DNA from: Neorhodopirellula pilleata
Lineage (GTDB): Bacteria; Planctomycetota; Planctomycetia; Pirellulales; Pirellulaceae
Assembly: GCF_007859915.1 (NCBI RefSeq)
Contig: NZ_SJPM01000008.1
Span: 268,508-332,507, forward strand
Direction: 5' to 3'
DNA length: 64,000 nt
Part shown: positions 25,262 to 33,875 of the stretch, in pieces
How positions within the stretch are numbered: position 1 is the first letter of the stretch
How the letters are laid out: every line of letters begins with the position of its first letter
Translations under genes and position numbers: made by a program
Notes under the pieces: model-generated
What the model was told of the DNA's origin: nothing
Databases searched by the model: none
Seen by the model: only the letters and a program-made list of their open reading frames with translations

Positions 25262-25902
25262 TGAAAGCGTTCGTATGGAACCTCGGTTGGCTGGTCCTGT
25301 TGGTGGCCTGGATGGGACCGTTGCCGGAATTGGCTCAGGTGTCATTTGCGGCCCACATGACCTTACACATGGCGGTCGTCGCGGTGGCCGCCCCGCTGAT
25401 ATCGATCGGCGTCGCCGGAATGCGATTCGATCCGGTGAAGCGATTCCCATCGTGGTTCGCGCCGGTTCCGGCGTCGATCGCTGAGTTGGTCATCGTGTGG
25501 GCTTGGCACGCGCCAGGGCTGCACCATTTTGCGCGGCACACCGTTGTCGGATTCGTGATTGAACAGTCGATGTTCTTATCGGCCGGAGTTTGGGTTTGGT
25601 TGTCCGCGTTCGGAGGCTCGCGACCACGAACGCAATCTCGCAGCGGTGCGGGCGTGATCGGTTTGCTGCTGACATCCATGCACATGACGCTGCTCGGAGC
25701 CCTGTTGGTGATGTCGCCGCGACTGCTGTATTCGCATCATCAATCTTATGGTCCGTGGGACCCGATCACCGATCAACACGTCGGTGGTGCGGTGATGCTG
25801 ATCGTCGGCGGGGCCGCATTCTTGGCCGGAGGATTGTGGCTTACCAAAGATTTGGTCTCCGACCGACAGTTGAAACCAGATGCCGTTGGAGTTGCCTCAT
25901 GA
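25261..25902 (+). CDS. ctaG: caa3-type cytochrome oxidase assembly protein CtaG
   Basis: The 213-residue membrane protein has five to six helices and the caa3 CtaG pattern: HMTLHMAVVAVAAPL near residue 30, IVWAWHAP near 80, LTSMHMTLLGALL near 140 and a DQHVGGAVM segment near 175. CtaG proteins of this class are needed to assemble caa3 oxidases, probably at the copper centres. The ATG at 25261 overlaps the upstream stop codon (TAATG); an in-frame ATG at 25252 would add three residues. Its stop overlaps the next gene as ATGA. Confidence 0.9.
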   Translation: MKAFVWNLGWLVLLVAWMGPLPELAQVSFAAHMTLHMAVVAVAAPLISIGVAGMRFDPVKRFPSWFAPVPASIAELVIVWAWHAPGLHHFARHTVVGFVIEQSMFLSAGVWVWLSAFGGSRPRTQSRSGAGVIGLLLTSMHMTLLGALLVMSPRLLYSHHQSYGPWDPITDQHVGGAVMLIVGGAAFLAGGLWLTKDLVSDRQLKPDAVGVAS

Positions 25903-26957
25903 AGATCACACTGAAACGCTTTTTGCTTGCCGTCGTAACGTTTGCCGTGATCGGCTTGGCGCTTTTGGTATCGGGTGTTTTTCCGATCAAAGCGAGTAGT
26001 GGCCATTGGCCGATTACCGCTTGGTTTCTTGATTACGCGAGCGACCGATCGGTCGCCTTTCATAGTCAGGGTATCGACGTTCCTGTCTTGGACGATCCCG
26101 AACTGGTTGTTCTTGGGGCTTCCATTTATCAATCCAATTGCCAGTTTTGTCATGGACAGCCCGGCCAATCGCAACCCCCCGTCGCGAGGGCGATGACGCC
26201 CACACCACCGCAGTTAAGCCGATCGGTCGCCGAGATTCAAGACCAAGAGTTGTTTTACATTATCAAGCACGGGATCAAGTTCGCCGGGATGCCAGCGTGG
26301 CCGACGCAACCACGCGACGACGGAGTTTGGCCGGTGGTCGCATTCGTGCGAGCCATTCCAAGCATGGACAACGAAAGCTACCGAAGCCTCGTCAATCCGC
26401 CAGCCGATGAACAATGGACGCTGGTCGCCGAAGCCTGTTCATCGTGTCATGGAATGAATGGAGAAGATTCTCTCGCCGGGTACGTTCCCATCCTTGCCGG
26501 GCAGAGCGAAGCGCATCTACGAGAGTCGTTGATTGCGTACCGAAATGGCGACCGGCATAGCGGAATCATGATGCCGATCGCTCATCGGTTAACGGATACC
26601 GAAATAGTCGACCTTGCAACTTACTTTGCTGAGAAGGCCCCAGCCATTCCCGATCCGTCCGTTACCACGGACGCTGACTTGATCGCCGATGGACAACTCC
26701 TCGCCGAATTTGGAGATCGCCAGCGCAAGATTCCCTCCTGTGTCGACTGCCACGGTCCCGACAATCCGCAACGTAACGACGACTACCCGCGTCTAGCCGG
26801 ACAACCTGCCTGGTACATTGAGCGGCATCTCGAACTTTTCTCAAAACGCAATCGTGGTGGAAGCCTCAACGCGACGCTAATGCACCCCATCGCTGACAAG
26901 TTGAAACAAGAAGATCGACGAGCCCTCGCCGCATATTACGCCTCGATCGCTCCTTGA
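25899..26957 (+). CDS. Triheme c-type cytochrome
   Basis: The 352-residue protein starts with a membrane anchor (residues about 8-30) and has three heme-attachment motifs: CQFCH at 81-85, CSSCH at 180-184 and CVDCH at 281-285. Each sits in its own class I cytochrome c domain with a following Met region (FAGMPAWP, GIMMPIAH, TLMHPIAD). It is the last gene of the oxidase operon, overlapping ctaG by 4 bases. It is therefore the likely electron donor that links the bc-type complex or another reductase to subunit II. The in-frame extension to 25590 overlaps ctaG and is not real. Confidence 0.93.
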   Translation: MKITLKRFLLAVVTFAVIGLALLVSGVFPIKASSGHWPITAWFLDYASDRSVAFHSQGIDVPVLDDPELVVLGASIYQSNCQFCHGQPGQSQPPVARAMTPTPPQLSRSVAEIQDQELFYIIKHGIKFAGMPAWPTQPRDDGVWPVVAFVRAIPSMDNESYRSLVNPPADEQWTLVAEACSSCHGMNGEDSLAGYVPILAGQSEAHLRESLIAYRNGDRHSGIMMPIAHRLTDTEIVDLATYFAEKAPAIPDPSVTTDADLIADGQLLAEFGDRQRKIPSCVDCHGPDNPQRNDDYPRLAGQPAWYIERHLELFSKRNRGGSLNATLMHPIADKLKQEDRRALAAYYASIAP

Positions 26958-27059
26958 TAGTTTCCCAAAGCGGCTGGAAGCGGGTGCGGATGTACGACAC
27001 GCTTCCTGTTACACTGTAGCGATCACTCCTTCGACCCAGTTTGATTGCCCGCCCAGCCA

Positions 27060-30000
27060 ATGTTTCGAGATTATCTAATCCCCGCGTTCCTTTTCGTCGT
27101 TACCTTGCCGTCCGCTTCGACACTGGCCCAAACGCTCAAGAATCCACCGACCTTGGGCGAGCAGTTGTTGGCGGCGGGCGCCGATCATCTCGCCGTCGAA
27201 GCTGATCGGCGTGGCGATCCGCGACGCGGCGCGTTGATTTTTTTTAAATCGGCTGCCGCGTGTGTCCAGTGTCATTCCAGCGGCGATGCAAACTCACCGT
27301 TGGGGCCGAATCTATCCACCCTGGGAGCGGAGATCTCCACCGGCCACGTGATCGAATCTCTGCTGAGGCCTTCGGCGCGCATTCGAAAGGGCTATGAAAC
27401 GGTTTCCGTTCTGACCCTCGATGGCGAGGTACTGACCGGGTTGATCGAACGTGAATCGGCGACCGAGATCGTTCTTCGTAGTGCATCCGATTTGCTTCAA
27501 TCACTCATGATTGAGAAATCCGAGATTGAATCGATCAACCTATCGAGCCGCTCGATGATGCCTGACGGTTTAATGTCAACGATGCGCGAGCTTCGCGATT
27601 TCTATGACTTGGTCAAGTACGTCACCGAGGTCGCCCACGGCGGGCCTACTCGTGCGAAGGAATTACGTCCGAGTGACGAACAGCTTGCTGTTGTTGACGA
27701 TTCAGCAGACTTAGATCACGCCGGAATCATCAAGGGAATGCGAACACGCGATTTCGAAGCCGGTCAGCAAATTTATCACAGCTATTGCTTTGATTGTCAC
27801 GGAACCGACGGAAGGCAGCCTTCGTTGCCGACTGCCCGAGCGTTCGCAACAGAGGAACTGAAGTATGGTGCCGATCCTTATCGCATGTTCATGACACTCA
27901 CGCGCGGCAATGGTTTGATGGCTGCGATGAATCACCTGACTCCCAAAGAACGGTATCAGGTGGTTCATTACATTCGCGAACAGTTCATGAAACCCACGAA
28001 CCCCGCTTATGTCCCGGTCACCAAGAACTACTTGGAACAACTCCCCAACGGAACGCGCGACGGCACCGAGATTCGCGTGGTGGACCGTGACCACGGTCCG
28101 GCGTTGGCGTCCCAGCTTCGACGAGATTTAAGCAGTGTCTTGAATGTCAAGCTCGGAGGACGCGATACGACCACGATTGCTTACGACTTGCACACGATGA
28201 ATCAAGCGGGAGTGTGGCAAGGAGGTTTCGTCGACTCCGAACAGACCCAACATCAACGCGACCGGGGTGAAGGGACCATCAACCCCGGAGGCAGATCGAT
28301 CGCAGGTCTCGAAGGTTGGGAGTGGGGACATGACCAATCGTTCGATTATCCAAGGGAAGGATTGCTGCCTCGTGGTCCCTATCCGGCGAATTGGATGAAT
28401 TTTCACGGCTATCACTTACACAACGATGACGTCGTCTTGAGCTATGCCATTGATGAACGCGAGGTCCTTGAACGGCCCATGCTTCTCTCGACCGGCACGA
28501 TCGCACACACGCTGAATCTTCAACCAGGTCAAGCACTCGTCTTGGCGGTCGCGAGTCCGGAGGTCGATCAAACGATATCGGCCTTGTCTGGTATCGCGCC
28601 CTTGGCGGACAATCTGCCTGCAGGCTCTTTGCCTCGTGTCGGTGAGGTTTCTAACAACGTAGCGTTCGTCATTGAGGATCAAGACGGATCGCCGTCTCGA
28701 TCAACACTCGCGGCGGTGATCGGTGACACCGAGGGGATGCGATGGCAGATCGACTCGGCGCAACGAATGGTTCTTCAAATACCGAACGATGATGAGCCTC
28801 GCCGGATTGCCATTGTGCGGCATGCCGCCGACACTTGGGACAGGAATCAGTATCGGAACTTTGTTGACCACGTTCGCAGGTTGTCGACTCCGGACGACCT
28901 CAATACGTTCACCCATGGCGGGGACTTGCGATGGCCGCAGCCGATCAACACGGTCGGCGTTCCCGGGATCGAGCAAGGTGGATACGCCCTTGATACGCTG
29001 ACGATTCCTGATTCAACGCCTTGGAACACATGGTTTCGAACGTCAGCGCTCGACTTCTTTTCAGACGGACGTATGGCGCTGGCCACTTACGGCGGTGATA
29101 TCTGGATCGTTTCCGGGATCGACACCGAACTACGAAATCTACGATGGAAACGATATGCCGCCGGTTTGTACGAACCGTTCGGACTGAAGATCGTCGACGA
29201 TGTCGTGCACGTCACGTGCAAGGACCGCCTCATTCGGTTGACCGACTCAAACGGTGACAACGAGGCCGACTACTACGAAAGCTTGAGTGCCGATACCGAC
29301 GTATCGGTGAACTTCCATGCGTTTAACTTTGATTTGCAAACGGACCTCGACGGTAATTTCTATTACGCGAAAAGCGGTCATGGGGCCGACTTCGCTCTTC
29401 CTGGAGCTGTGATTCAAGTTTCCCCCGACGGTCGCCGGCGGAGTGTTTTTAGTACCGGCTTCCGAACTCCTAACGGGATGGGAGCCTTGCCCGACGGGCG
29501 AATCACGGTCAGTGACAATCAAGGCCAATGGACACCCGCCTCGAAGATCAGTTTGTTGCGACCGGGTGGTTATTACGGATGGGTGCCGAACTACTCGCTA
29601 CCCGGTAAGTGGCATCCTGATGGCGGCAAGATCGATCTCGAGACGGTCCAACCACCGGAATCATTCGATCCGCCGATCGTTTGGATGCCGCAGAACTTCG
29701 ACAATTCATCGGGCGGCCAGTTGTGGGTCGACGATGCCCGATTTGGACCGCTCAGCGGTCACTTACTTCATACGAGTTTCGGTAAGGGATGGATGTCGTA
29801 CTGCATGATGCAAACGATCGACGACGTCACGCAAGCGGCGATCGTGAAATTGCCATTCGATTTCCGGACCGGGATCATGCGAGCGCGAGTCAACCCGCTC
29901 GACGGGCAGGTCTACGCCGTGGGACTGCAAGGCTGGAATGGAGGCGCGAGGCCGGGGCTGCAAGGCGAAGGCGTCCAGCGGCTGCGATATACAGGGAAAG

Positions 30001-30350
30001 AATTCCCGATGGTTACCGATTGCCAAGTCGTACCAGACGGATTGCGAATCTCCTTCAACTTCAATATCGACGAGAAATCGCTTCGTGGCGAATGGCTCGT
30101 CGCTGAATGTTGGAATTACCAACGGCGGTCCGATTACGGCTCGAAGCAGTATTCACCGTCGACCGGAGAGCCCGGCGTCGACACAGTAAACATCCGATCA
30201 GTAAAGCTCGGCGACGATCGTCGCAGCCTGCACTTGAGATGGGACGATATGCAGCCCGTCGATCAGGTCCACTTGGTATTCAACTTAACCGACGACAACG
30301 ACCAACCATTTATGGAAGAGGTCTATTGGACTATCAATCAAGTTCCGTAA
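27060..30350 (+). CDS. Multidomain cytochrome c / DUF6797 / propeller protein
   Basis: The product is about 1096 residues from the ATG at 27060 (a TTG at 27045 is also in frame). A signal peptide ends near STLA. A TIGR02603-type heme-binding domain with CVQCH (about residue 72) is followed by a second cytochrome c domain with CFDCH near 242. Next is a region matching DUF6797 (about 320-480, with GLEGWEWGHD and WMNFHGYH). The last half is a beta-propeller like PQQ-dependent sugar dehydrogenases (FSDGRMALATYGGDIW, TPNGMGALPDGRITVSDNQG). It is probably periplasmic and moves electrons from an oxidised substrate to heme; the substrate is unknown. It follows the oxidase operon after a 102-base gap. 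Confidence 0.9.
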   Translation: MFRDYLIPAFLFVVTLPSASTLAQTLKNPPTLGEQLLAAGADHLAVEADRRGDPRRGALIFFKSAAACVQCHSSGDANSPLGPNLSTLGAEISTGHVIESLLRPSARIRKGYETVSVLTLDGEVLTGLIERESATEIVLRSASDLLQSLMIEKSEIESINLSSRSMMPDGLMSTMRELRDFYDLVKYVTEVAHGGPTRAKELRPSDEQLAVVDDSADLDHAGIIKGMRTRDFEAGQQIYHSYCFDCHGTDGRQPSLPTARAFATEELKYGADPYRMFMTLTRGNGLMAAMNHLTPKERYQVVHYIREQFMKPTNPAYVPVTKNYLEQLPNGTRDGTEIRVVDRDHGPALASQLRRDLSSVLNVKLGGRDTTTIAYDLHTMNQAGVWQGGFVDSEQTQHQRDRGEGTINPGGRSIAGLEGWEWGHDQSFDYPREGLLPRGPYPANWMNFHGYHLHNDDVVLSYAIDEREVLERPMLLSTGTIAHTLNLQPGQALVLAVASPEVDQTISALSGIAPLADNLPAGSLPRVGEVSNNVAFVIEDQDGSPSRSTLAAVIGDTEGMRWQIDSAQRMVLQIPNDDEPRRIAIVRHAADTWDRNQYRNFVDHVRRLSTPDDLNTFTHGGDLRWPQPINTVGVPGIEQGGYALDTLTIPDSTPWNTWFRTSALDFFSDGRMALATYGGDIWIVSGIDTELRNLRWKRYAAGLYEPFGLKIVDDVVHVTCKDRLIRLTDSNGDNEADYYESLSADTDVSVNFHAFNFDLQTDLDGNFYYAKSGHGADFALPGAVIQVSPDGRRRSVFSTGFRTPNGMGALPDGRITVSDNQGQWTPASKISLLRPGGYYGWVPNYSLPGKWHPDGGKIDLETVQPPESFDPPIVWMPQNFDNSSGGQLWVDDARFGPLSGHLLHTSFGKGWMSYCMMQTIDDVTQAAIVKLPFDFRTGIMRARVNPLDGQVYAVGLQGWNGGARPGLQGEGVQRLRYTGKEFPMVTDCQVVPDGLRISFNFNIDEKSLRGEWLVAECWNYQRRSDYGSKQYSPSTGEPGVDTVNIRSVKLGDDRRSLHLRWDDMQPVDQVHLVFNLTDDNDQPFMEEVYWTINQVP

Positions 30351-30667
30351 ATGCCCTCAAAGTTAGTCCGTTAATTTTGGCGTTGCTATCGCTTTCAGAA
30401 AGCAATCGTTTTGGATTGTCTATAGTTCAGGTAGTGTGAACTCTCGGTCGCCGAACTCAAGACAACGTTTACACGTCGGCACCTCATGAAGCGCGCGATT
30501 GCCGTTACAATCGGCACCCCTATTAGAACAATTGGCCATCTCGATACGGGATTTTTCCCATGACGTGATGATTCTCGAGCCATGTTTAAGGTGGCACGTG
30601 AGTCGATGGATTCACGTGGCCCAAGCTGAGCAACGGGGGTAAACGTTCTTAGCAAAAAGGGATGGCG
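30351..30667. other. Intergenic leader of the H-NOX island
   Basis: This 317-base gap holds no gene. It contains the inverted repeat at 30595-30618 and, just before the H-NOX ATG at 30668, an AAGGG Shine-Dalgarno-like run (30657-30661). No convincing -35/-10 pair was seen. Confidence 0.55.
30595..30618. promoter_or_regulatory. Inverted repeat upstream of the H-NOX gene
   Basis: Perfect 7-base arms CACGTGA (30595-30601) and TCACGTG (30612-30618) are separated by 10 bases, 50 bases upstream of the H-NOX start. The symmetry and spacing would fit a dimeric regulator site, or an RNA hairpin in the leader. No regulator can be named. Confidence 0.4.
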
Positions 30668-31270
30668 ATGAAGGGCATTGTATTTACCGAGTTGATCGAG
30701 ATGGTCGAGGCGGACCTCGGCATCGAAATCGTCGATCGGATGCTAACTAAGGCGGATACCCCTAGCCAGGGTTCCTATACTGCGGTCGGAACTTACGACC
30801 ACGGCGAGTTAATCCGCCTGGTAATCGCTTTGTCCGGCGAGACCGGGATTCCCGTGTCGGAGTTGGTGCGATCGTTCGGACGCCATCTCTTCGGCCGCTT
30901 CGCGACACTGTATCCCCAATTCTTCCGTGGCGTCGAAGGCACGTTGGATTTTCTTCCCCTGATCGAGACGTACATTCACGTCGAGGTTCGAAAACTCTAT
31001 CCGGACGCGGAGCTGCCTTCATTTGAAAGCGAGTTCGTTGGGGAGTCGTTGGAGTTCTACTACCAATCGAGTCGTCCTTTCGCAGATCTTGCCGAGGGTT
31101 TAGTGCTCGCGTGTGTCGATCACTTTAACGAGCGGCTCGATGTTCAACGAATCGATCTAGGGGATCACGACGGCCGTCATGCCAAATTCGTGATTTCGCC
31201 CGCACAGCGTTCCCCGATTGTCGCACCGGCCGCCAAGGTGATCGGGGGAATGAACCCGTGTGCGAACTAG
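30668..31270 (+). CDS. H-NOX heme nitric-oxide sensor protein
   Basis: H-NOX proteins bind NO (some bind O2) at a ferrous heme and control a partner kinase or cyclase. The 200-residue product starts MKGIVFTELIEMVE, as the family does. It has the proximal heme ligand His104 in YIHVEVRKLYPDAELP and the heme-propionate clamp YQSSR at 132-136 (YxSxR). The ATG at 30668 is preferred over the one at 30662 because an AAGGG run lies 6 bases upstream and because family proteins begin MKG. The position of the distal tyrosine of O2-binding members appears not to be Tyr, suggesting NO selectivity (inference). It overlaps the kinase downstream by 13 bases. Confidence 0.93.
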   Translation: MKGIVFTELIEMVEADLGIEIVDRMLTKADTPSQGSYTAVGTYDHGELIRLVIALSGETGIPVSELVRSFGRHLFGRFATLYPQFFRGVEGTLDFLPLIETYIHVEVRKLYPDAELPSFESEFVGESLEFYYQSSRPFADLAEGLVLACVDHFNERLDVQRIDLGDHDGRHAKFVISPAQRSPIVAPAAKVIGGMNPCAN

Positions 31271-32613
31271 AACTCCTTCAGAGAATGCTCGAGCGAGAGC
31301 GTTTGGCTCGTAAGACGGCCGAAATGCTGCTTGAAAATAAGTCTCGCGACTTATACGAAAGCAACGAACGACTCAAGAAGGTTGGCGAGCAAAATCGAAT
31401 GATACTCGAAACCGTCGCGGACGCAATCGTTACGTTCGACGCCGAGGGCGTGATCCTGTCGTTCAACCCCGCCGCCCGTCGCATCTTTCGCTGCGAATGC
31501 CGAATCGGGCACAAAATCACGGACCTAGTTGATCGTAGAAAAGACCAAACCAAGGTCCTGTTTCCATCGCAATCATCACAGCGATCAAAAGCTGACCCGA
31601 ACTGCCTTCAGTTCGAACCGCACGAAATCGACGCCCTACGCAGTGACGGAACCCTCTTCTGCGCCGAAGTTACTATCACGGTTTGCGAAGACGCCGGAAA
31701 GATCACCTACACCGCGCTCATTCGCGACCAATCCAACCGCAAGAAACTCGAACTGAGACTTCGACAAGCACAAAAGATGGAGTCCGTCGGCCAACTGGCA
31801 GCTGGGATCGCCCACGAGATCAACACACCGATTCAATTCGTAGGAGACAACATTCGATTTTTGCAGGGGGCGTTTGACGATTTCAACGGTCTGATCGAGT
31901 TGTTTGATGAACTGACGGCACGCTTGGTCGACGGAAACGCCACCGGTGAACTTCTCAAGCGGATCGACCAGCAACGACAACAGGTCGATATCGATTTCTT
32001 GCGAGAAGAATTCCCTGATGCGATCGGCCAATCGTTGGGCGGAATTGAGCGTATCGCAAAAATCGTCCGGGCATTGAAAGAGTTCTCGCAACCGCACTCG
32101 GAAAGCAAAACGACGATCGATCTGAATCGTGCGATCGAGAATACCCTCGCCATTTTAGCCAACCAGATAAGTCAGGTTGGTCAGGTCAGCACGCGTTTGG
32201 ATCCCAAAATCCCGTTCGTTCCATGTCTTGCCGCGCAAATGAATCAAGTCTGGTTGAATCTGTTGTCCAATGCACTCGATGCGATCGGCGAGAATCACCC
32301 CGATGGCGATGGTTTGATCCAGATCCAGACGCTATCCGTCGGGGACGAAGTCGAAATCCGGATCCAAGACAACGGCCCGGGAATTCCAGCGAGCATTCAA
32401 GACCGCATTTTCGAACCATTCTTTACAACCAAGGAAGTCGGTAAAGGCTCTGGTCAAGGTCTTTCGTTTGTTTACGACGTCGTGGTTCAAAAGCACGACG
32501 GAAGTGTCCACGTGCAATCACCAGTCGAAGGCGGCGCGACGGTTGTCATTCGATTGCCCGCCATCATTGCGTCGTTTCAAGGGAGGCCCGATCATGTCGA
32601 TGCTGTTCGTTGA
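31258..32613 (+). CDS. PAS-domain histidine kinase coupled to H-NOX
   Basis: The 451-residue kinase has an N-terminal coiled coil (residues 8-45), a PAS domain (about 45-160, with TVADAIVTFDAEG), a dimerisation helix with the phospho-accepting His186 in AAGIAHEINTP, and an ATPase domain with the N box (NQVWLNLLSNALDAI), DNGPGIP and FEPFFTTKEVGKGSGQGL. There are no membrane helices, so it is cytosolic, as expected for a kinase controlled by a soluble H-NOX. The GTG at 31258 lies 8 bases after a GGGGGA run; the alternative ATG at 31285 has no such site. It overlaps the H-NOX gene by 13 bases and the next kinase gene by 20. Confidence 0.93.
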   Translation: MCELELLQRMLERERLARKTAEMLLENKSRDLYESNERLKKVGEQNRMILETVADAIVTFDAEGVILSFNPAARRIFRCECRIGHKITDLVDRRKDQTKVLFPSQSSQRSKADPNCLQFEPHEIDALRSDGTLFCAEVTITVCEDAGKITYTALIRDQSNRKKLELRLRQAQKMESVGQLAAGIAHEINTPIQFVGDNIRFLQGAFDDFNGLIELFDELTARLVDGNATGELLKRIDQQRQQVDIDFLREEFPDAIGQSLGGIERIAKIVRALKEFSQPHSESKTTIDLNRAIENTLAILANQISQVGQVSTRLDPKIPFVPCLAAQMNQVWLNLLSNALDAIGENHPDGDGLIQIQTLSVGDEVEIRIQDNGPGIPASIQDRIFEPFFTTKEVGKGSGQGLSFVYDVVVQKHDGSVHVQSPVEGGATVVIRLPAIIASFQGRPDHVDAVR

Positions 32614-33865
32614 ACCCGAAGGAGCCTTTCGCGAGTTCGTGAATGATCGATTCCACAACGCGGCGTTTCCGGTCCATCGGGTGGCTAATTCTGATGAAGC
32701 TCGCCGGGAACTCGAGGGGACCTCATTTTTAGCGACAATCTTTCGCTGGGATGACAACTCGCCCGACCTGATCGAGCTTCTGCGTGCAAAGTCGGCCTGG
32801 TTGATCGCCACGGTCGCCGACGAATCGGAGCTGAGTCTCGCGTATCGAGCAGGAGTCCATGACGGGATCTTGGACACTTGCGTATCTGCGGTATTGGATG
32901 CCAAGCGGTCCCATATCGAGCATCTTCACCGAATGGATCAACGTTTGGCCCAAGCGCAGAAACTCGAATCGATCGGCGAACTCGCCGCCGGCATCGCGCA
33001 CGAGATCAATACGCCGATCCAATACGTTGGTGACAACACCCGGTTCGTCAAGACCGCGTATGCGGATCTGACCGATGTTTTGATGCAGTGCCGTGAGCTA
33101 ATTGTGGCAACCGAAACGGACCGAGACATCACCGAGATCGCCGGTCGCGCTCGAGACGCGATGGACAACGCCGACCTGGACTATCTGCTCGAGGAGATTC
33201 CTGCGGCGATCGAGCAGACTCTCGAAGGCATCGATCGGGTTTCCAATATCGTCCGAGCGATGAAGGAGTTTGCCCATCCCGGCGTTTCGGAGATGGTTCT
33301 GACCGACCTATCCAAAGCAATCCAAAACACCGTGATGGTGGCGAGGAACGAGTGGAAATACGTTGCGGAAGTCAAGACGGACTTCGATCCGGCGTTGGCT
33401 TGGGTTCCTTGTTTTCCCGGCGAACTCAATCAAGTCCTGTTGAACATGATCGTCAATGCGGCCCATGCGATTGGCGAACGTGCCGTCGGCGAGCGAAGCC
33501 ATGTGAGCGGTCCCGTCGCTCCCATGGGAACGATATCCATCTCAACCCAACTCGTCGGCGGCAACGCGGTCATCCGAATCTGCGATACCGGCAACGGGAT
33601 CGCCGCCAAGAACCTCGAGCGGATCTTCGATCCGTTCTTCACGACGAAGGCATCAGGCAAAGGCACCGGCCAAGGCCTCGCGATCGCGCACACCGTGATC
33701 GTGGAGCGCCACCGCGGCACGATCGGTGTCCAGAGCAAGGTCGGACAAGGAACCGAGTTTACGATCACCCTGCCGATGAATTTACCAGAGCCGATATCGT
33801 CGGCGTCAAACCACGCGATCCCGTTTGTCAACGACGGTGAACTAACCAGTCCTGCTTCTTTGTAA
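32594..33865 (+). CDS. Histidine kinase with pseudo-receiver N-terminus
   Basis: The 423-residue protein has the same kinase core as its neighbour: His136 in AAGIAHEINTP, NQVLLNMIVNAAHAIGE, DTGNGIA and FDPFFTTKASGKGTGQGL. Its first 105 residues have the rhythm of a receiver domain, but the acidic pair is EP and no phospho-accepting Asp or conserved Lys is evident, so this is a pseudo-receiver. The start ATG at 32594 has a strong AGGGAGG site 8 bases upstream; the open frame further 5' lies inside the previous gene. The two kinases share their H box nearly word for word, pointing to duplication. It precedes the HDOD regulator by 10 bases. Confidence 0.9.
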   Translation: MSMLFVEPEGAFREFVNDRFHNAAFPVHRVANSDEARRELEGTSFLATIFRWDDNSPDLIELLRAKSAWLIATVADESELSLAYRAGVHDGILDTCVSAVLDAKRSHIEHLHRMDQRLAQAQKLESIGELAAGIAHEINTPIQYVGDNTRFVKTAYADLTDVLMQCRELIVATETDRDITEIAGRARDAMDNADLDYLLEEIPAAIEQTLEGIDRVSNIVRAMKEFAHPGVSEMVLTDLSKAIQNTVMVARNEWKYVAEVKTDFDPALAWVPCFPGELNQVLLNMIVNAAHAIGERAVGERSHVSGPVAPMGTISISTQLVGGNAVIRICDTGNGIAAKNLERIFDPFFTTKASGKGTGQGLAIAHTVIVERHRGTIGVQSKVGQGTEFTITLPMNLPEPISSASNHAIPFVNDGELTSPASL

Positions 33866-33875
33866 AAGAGTTCCG

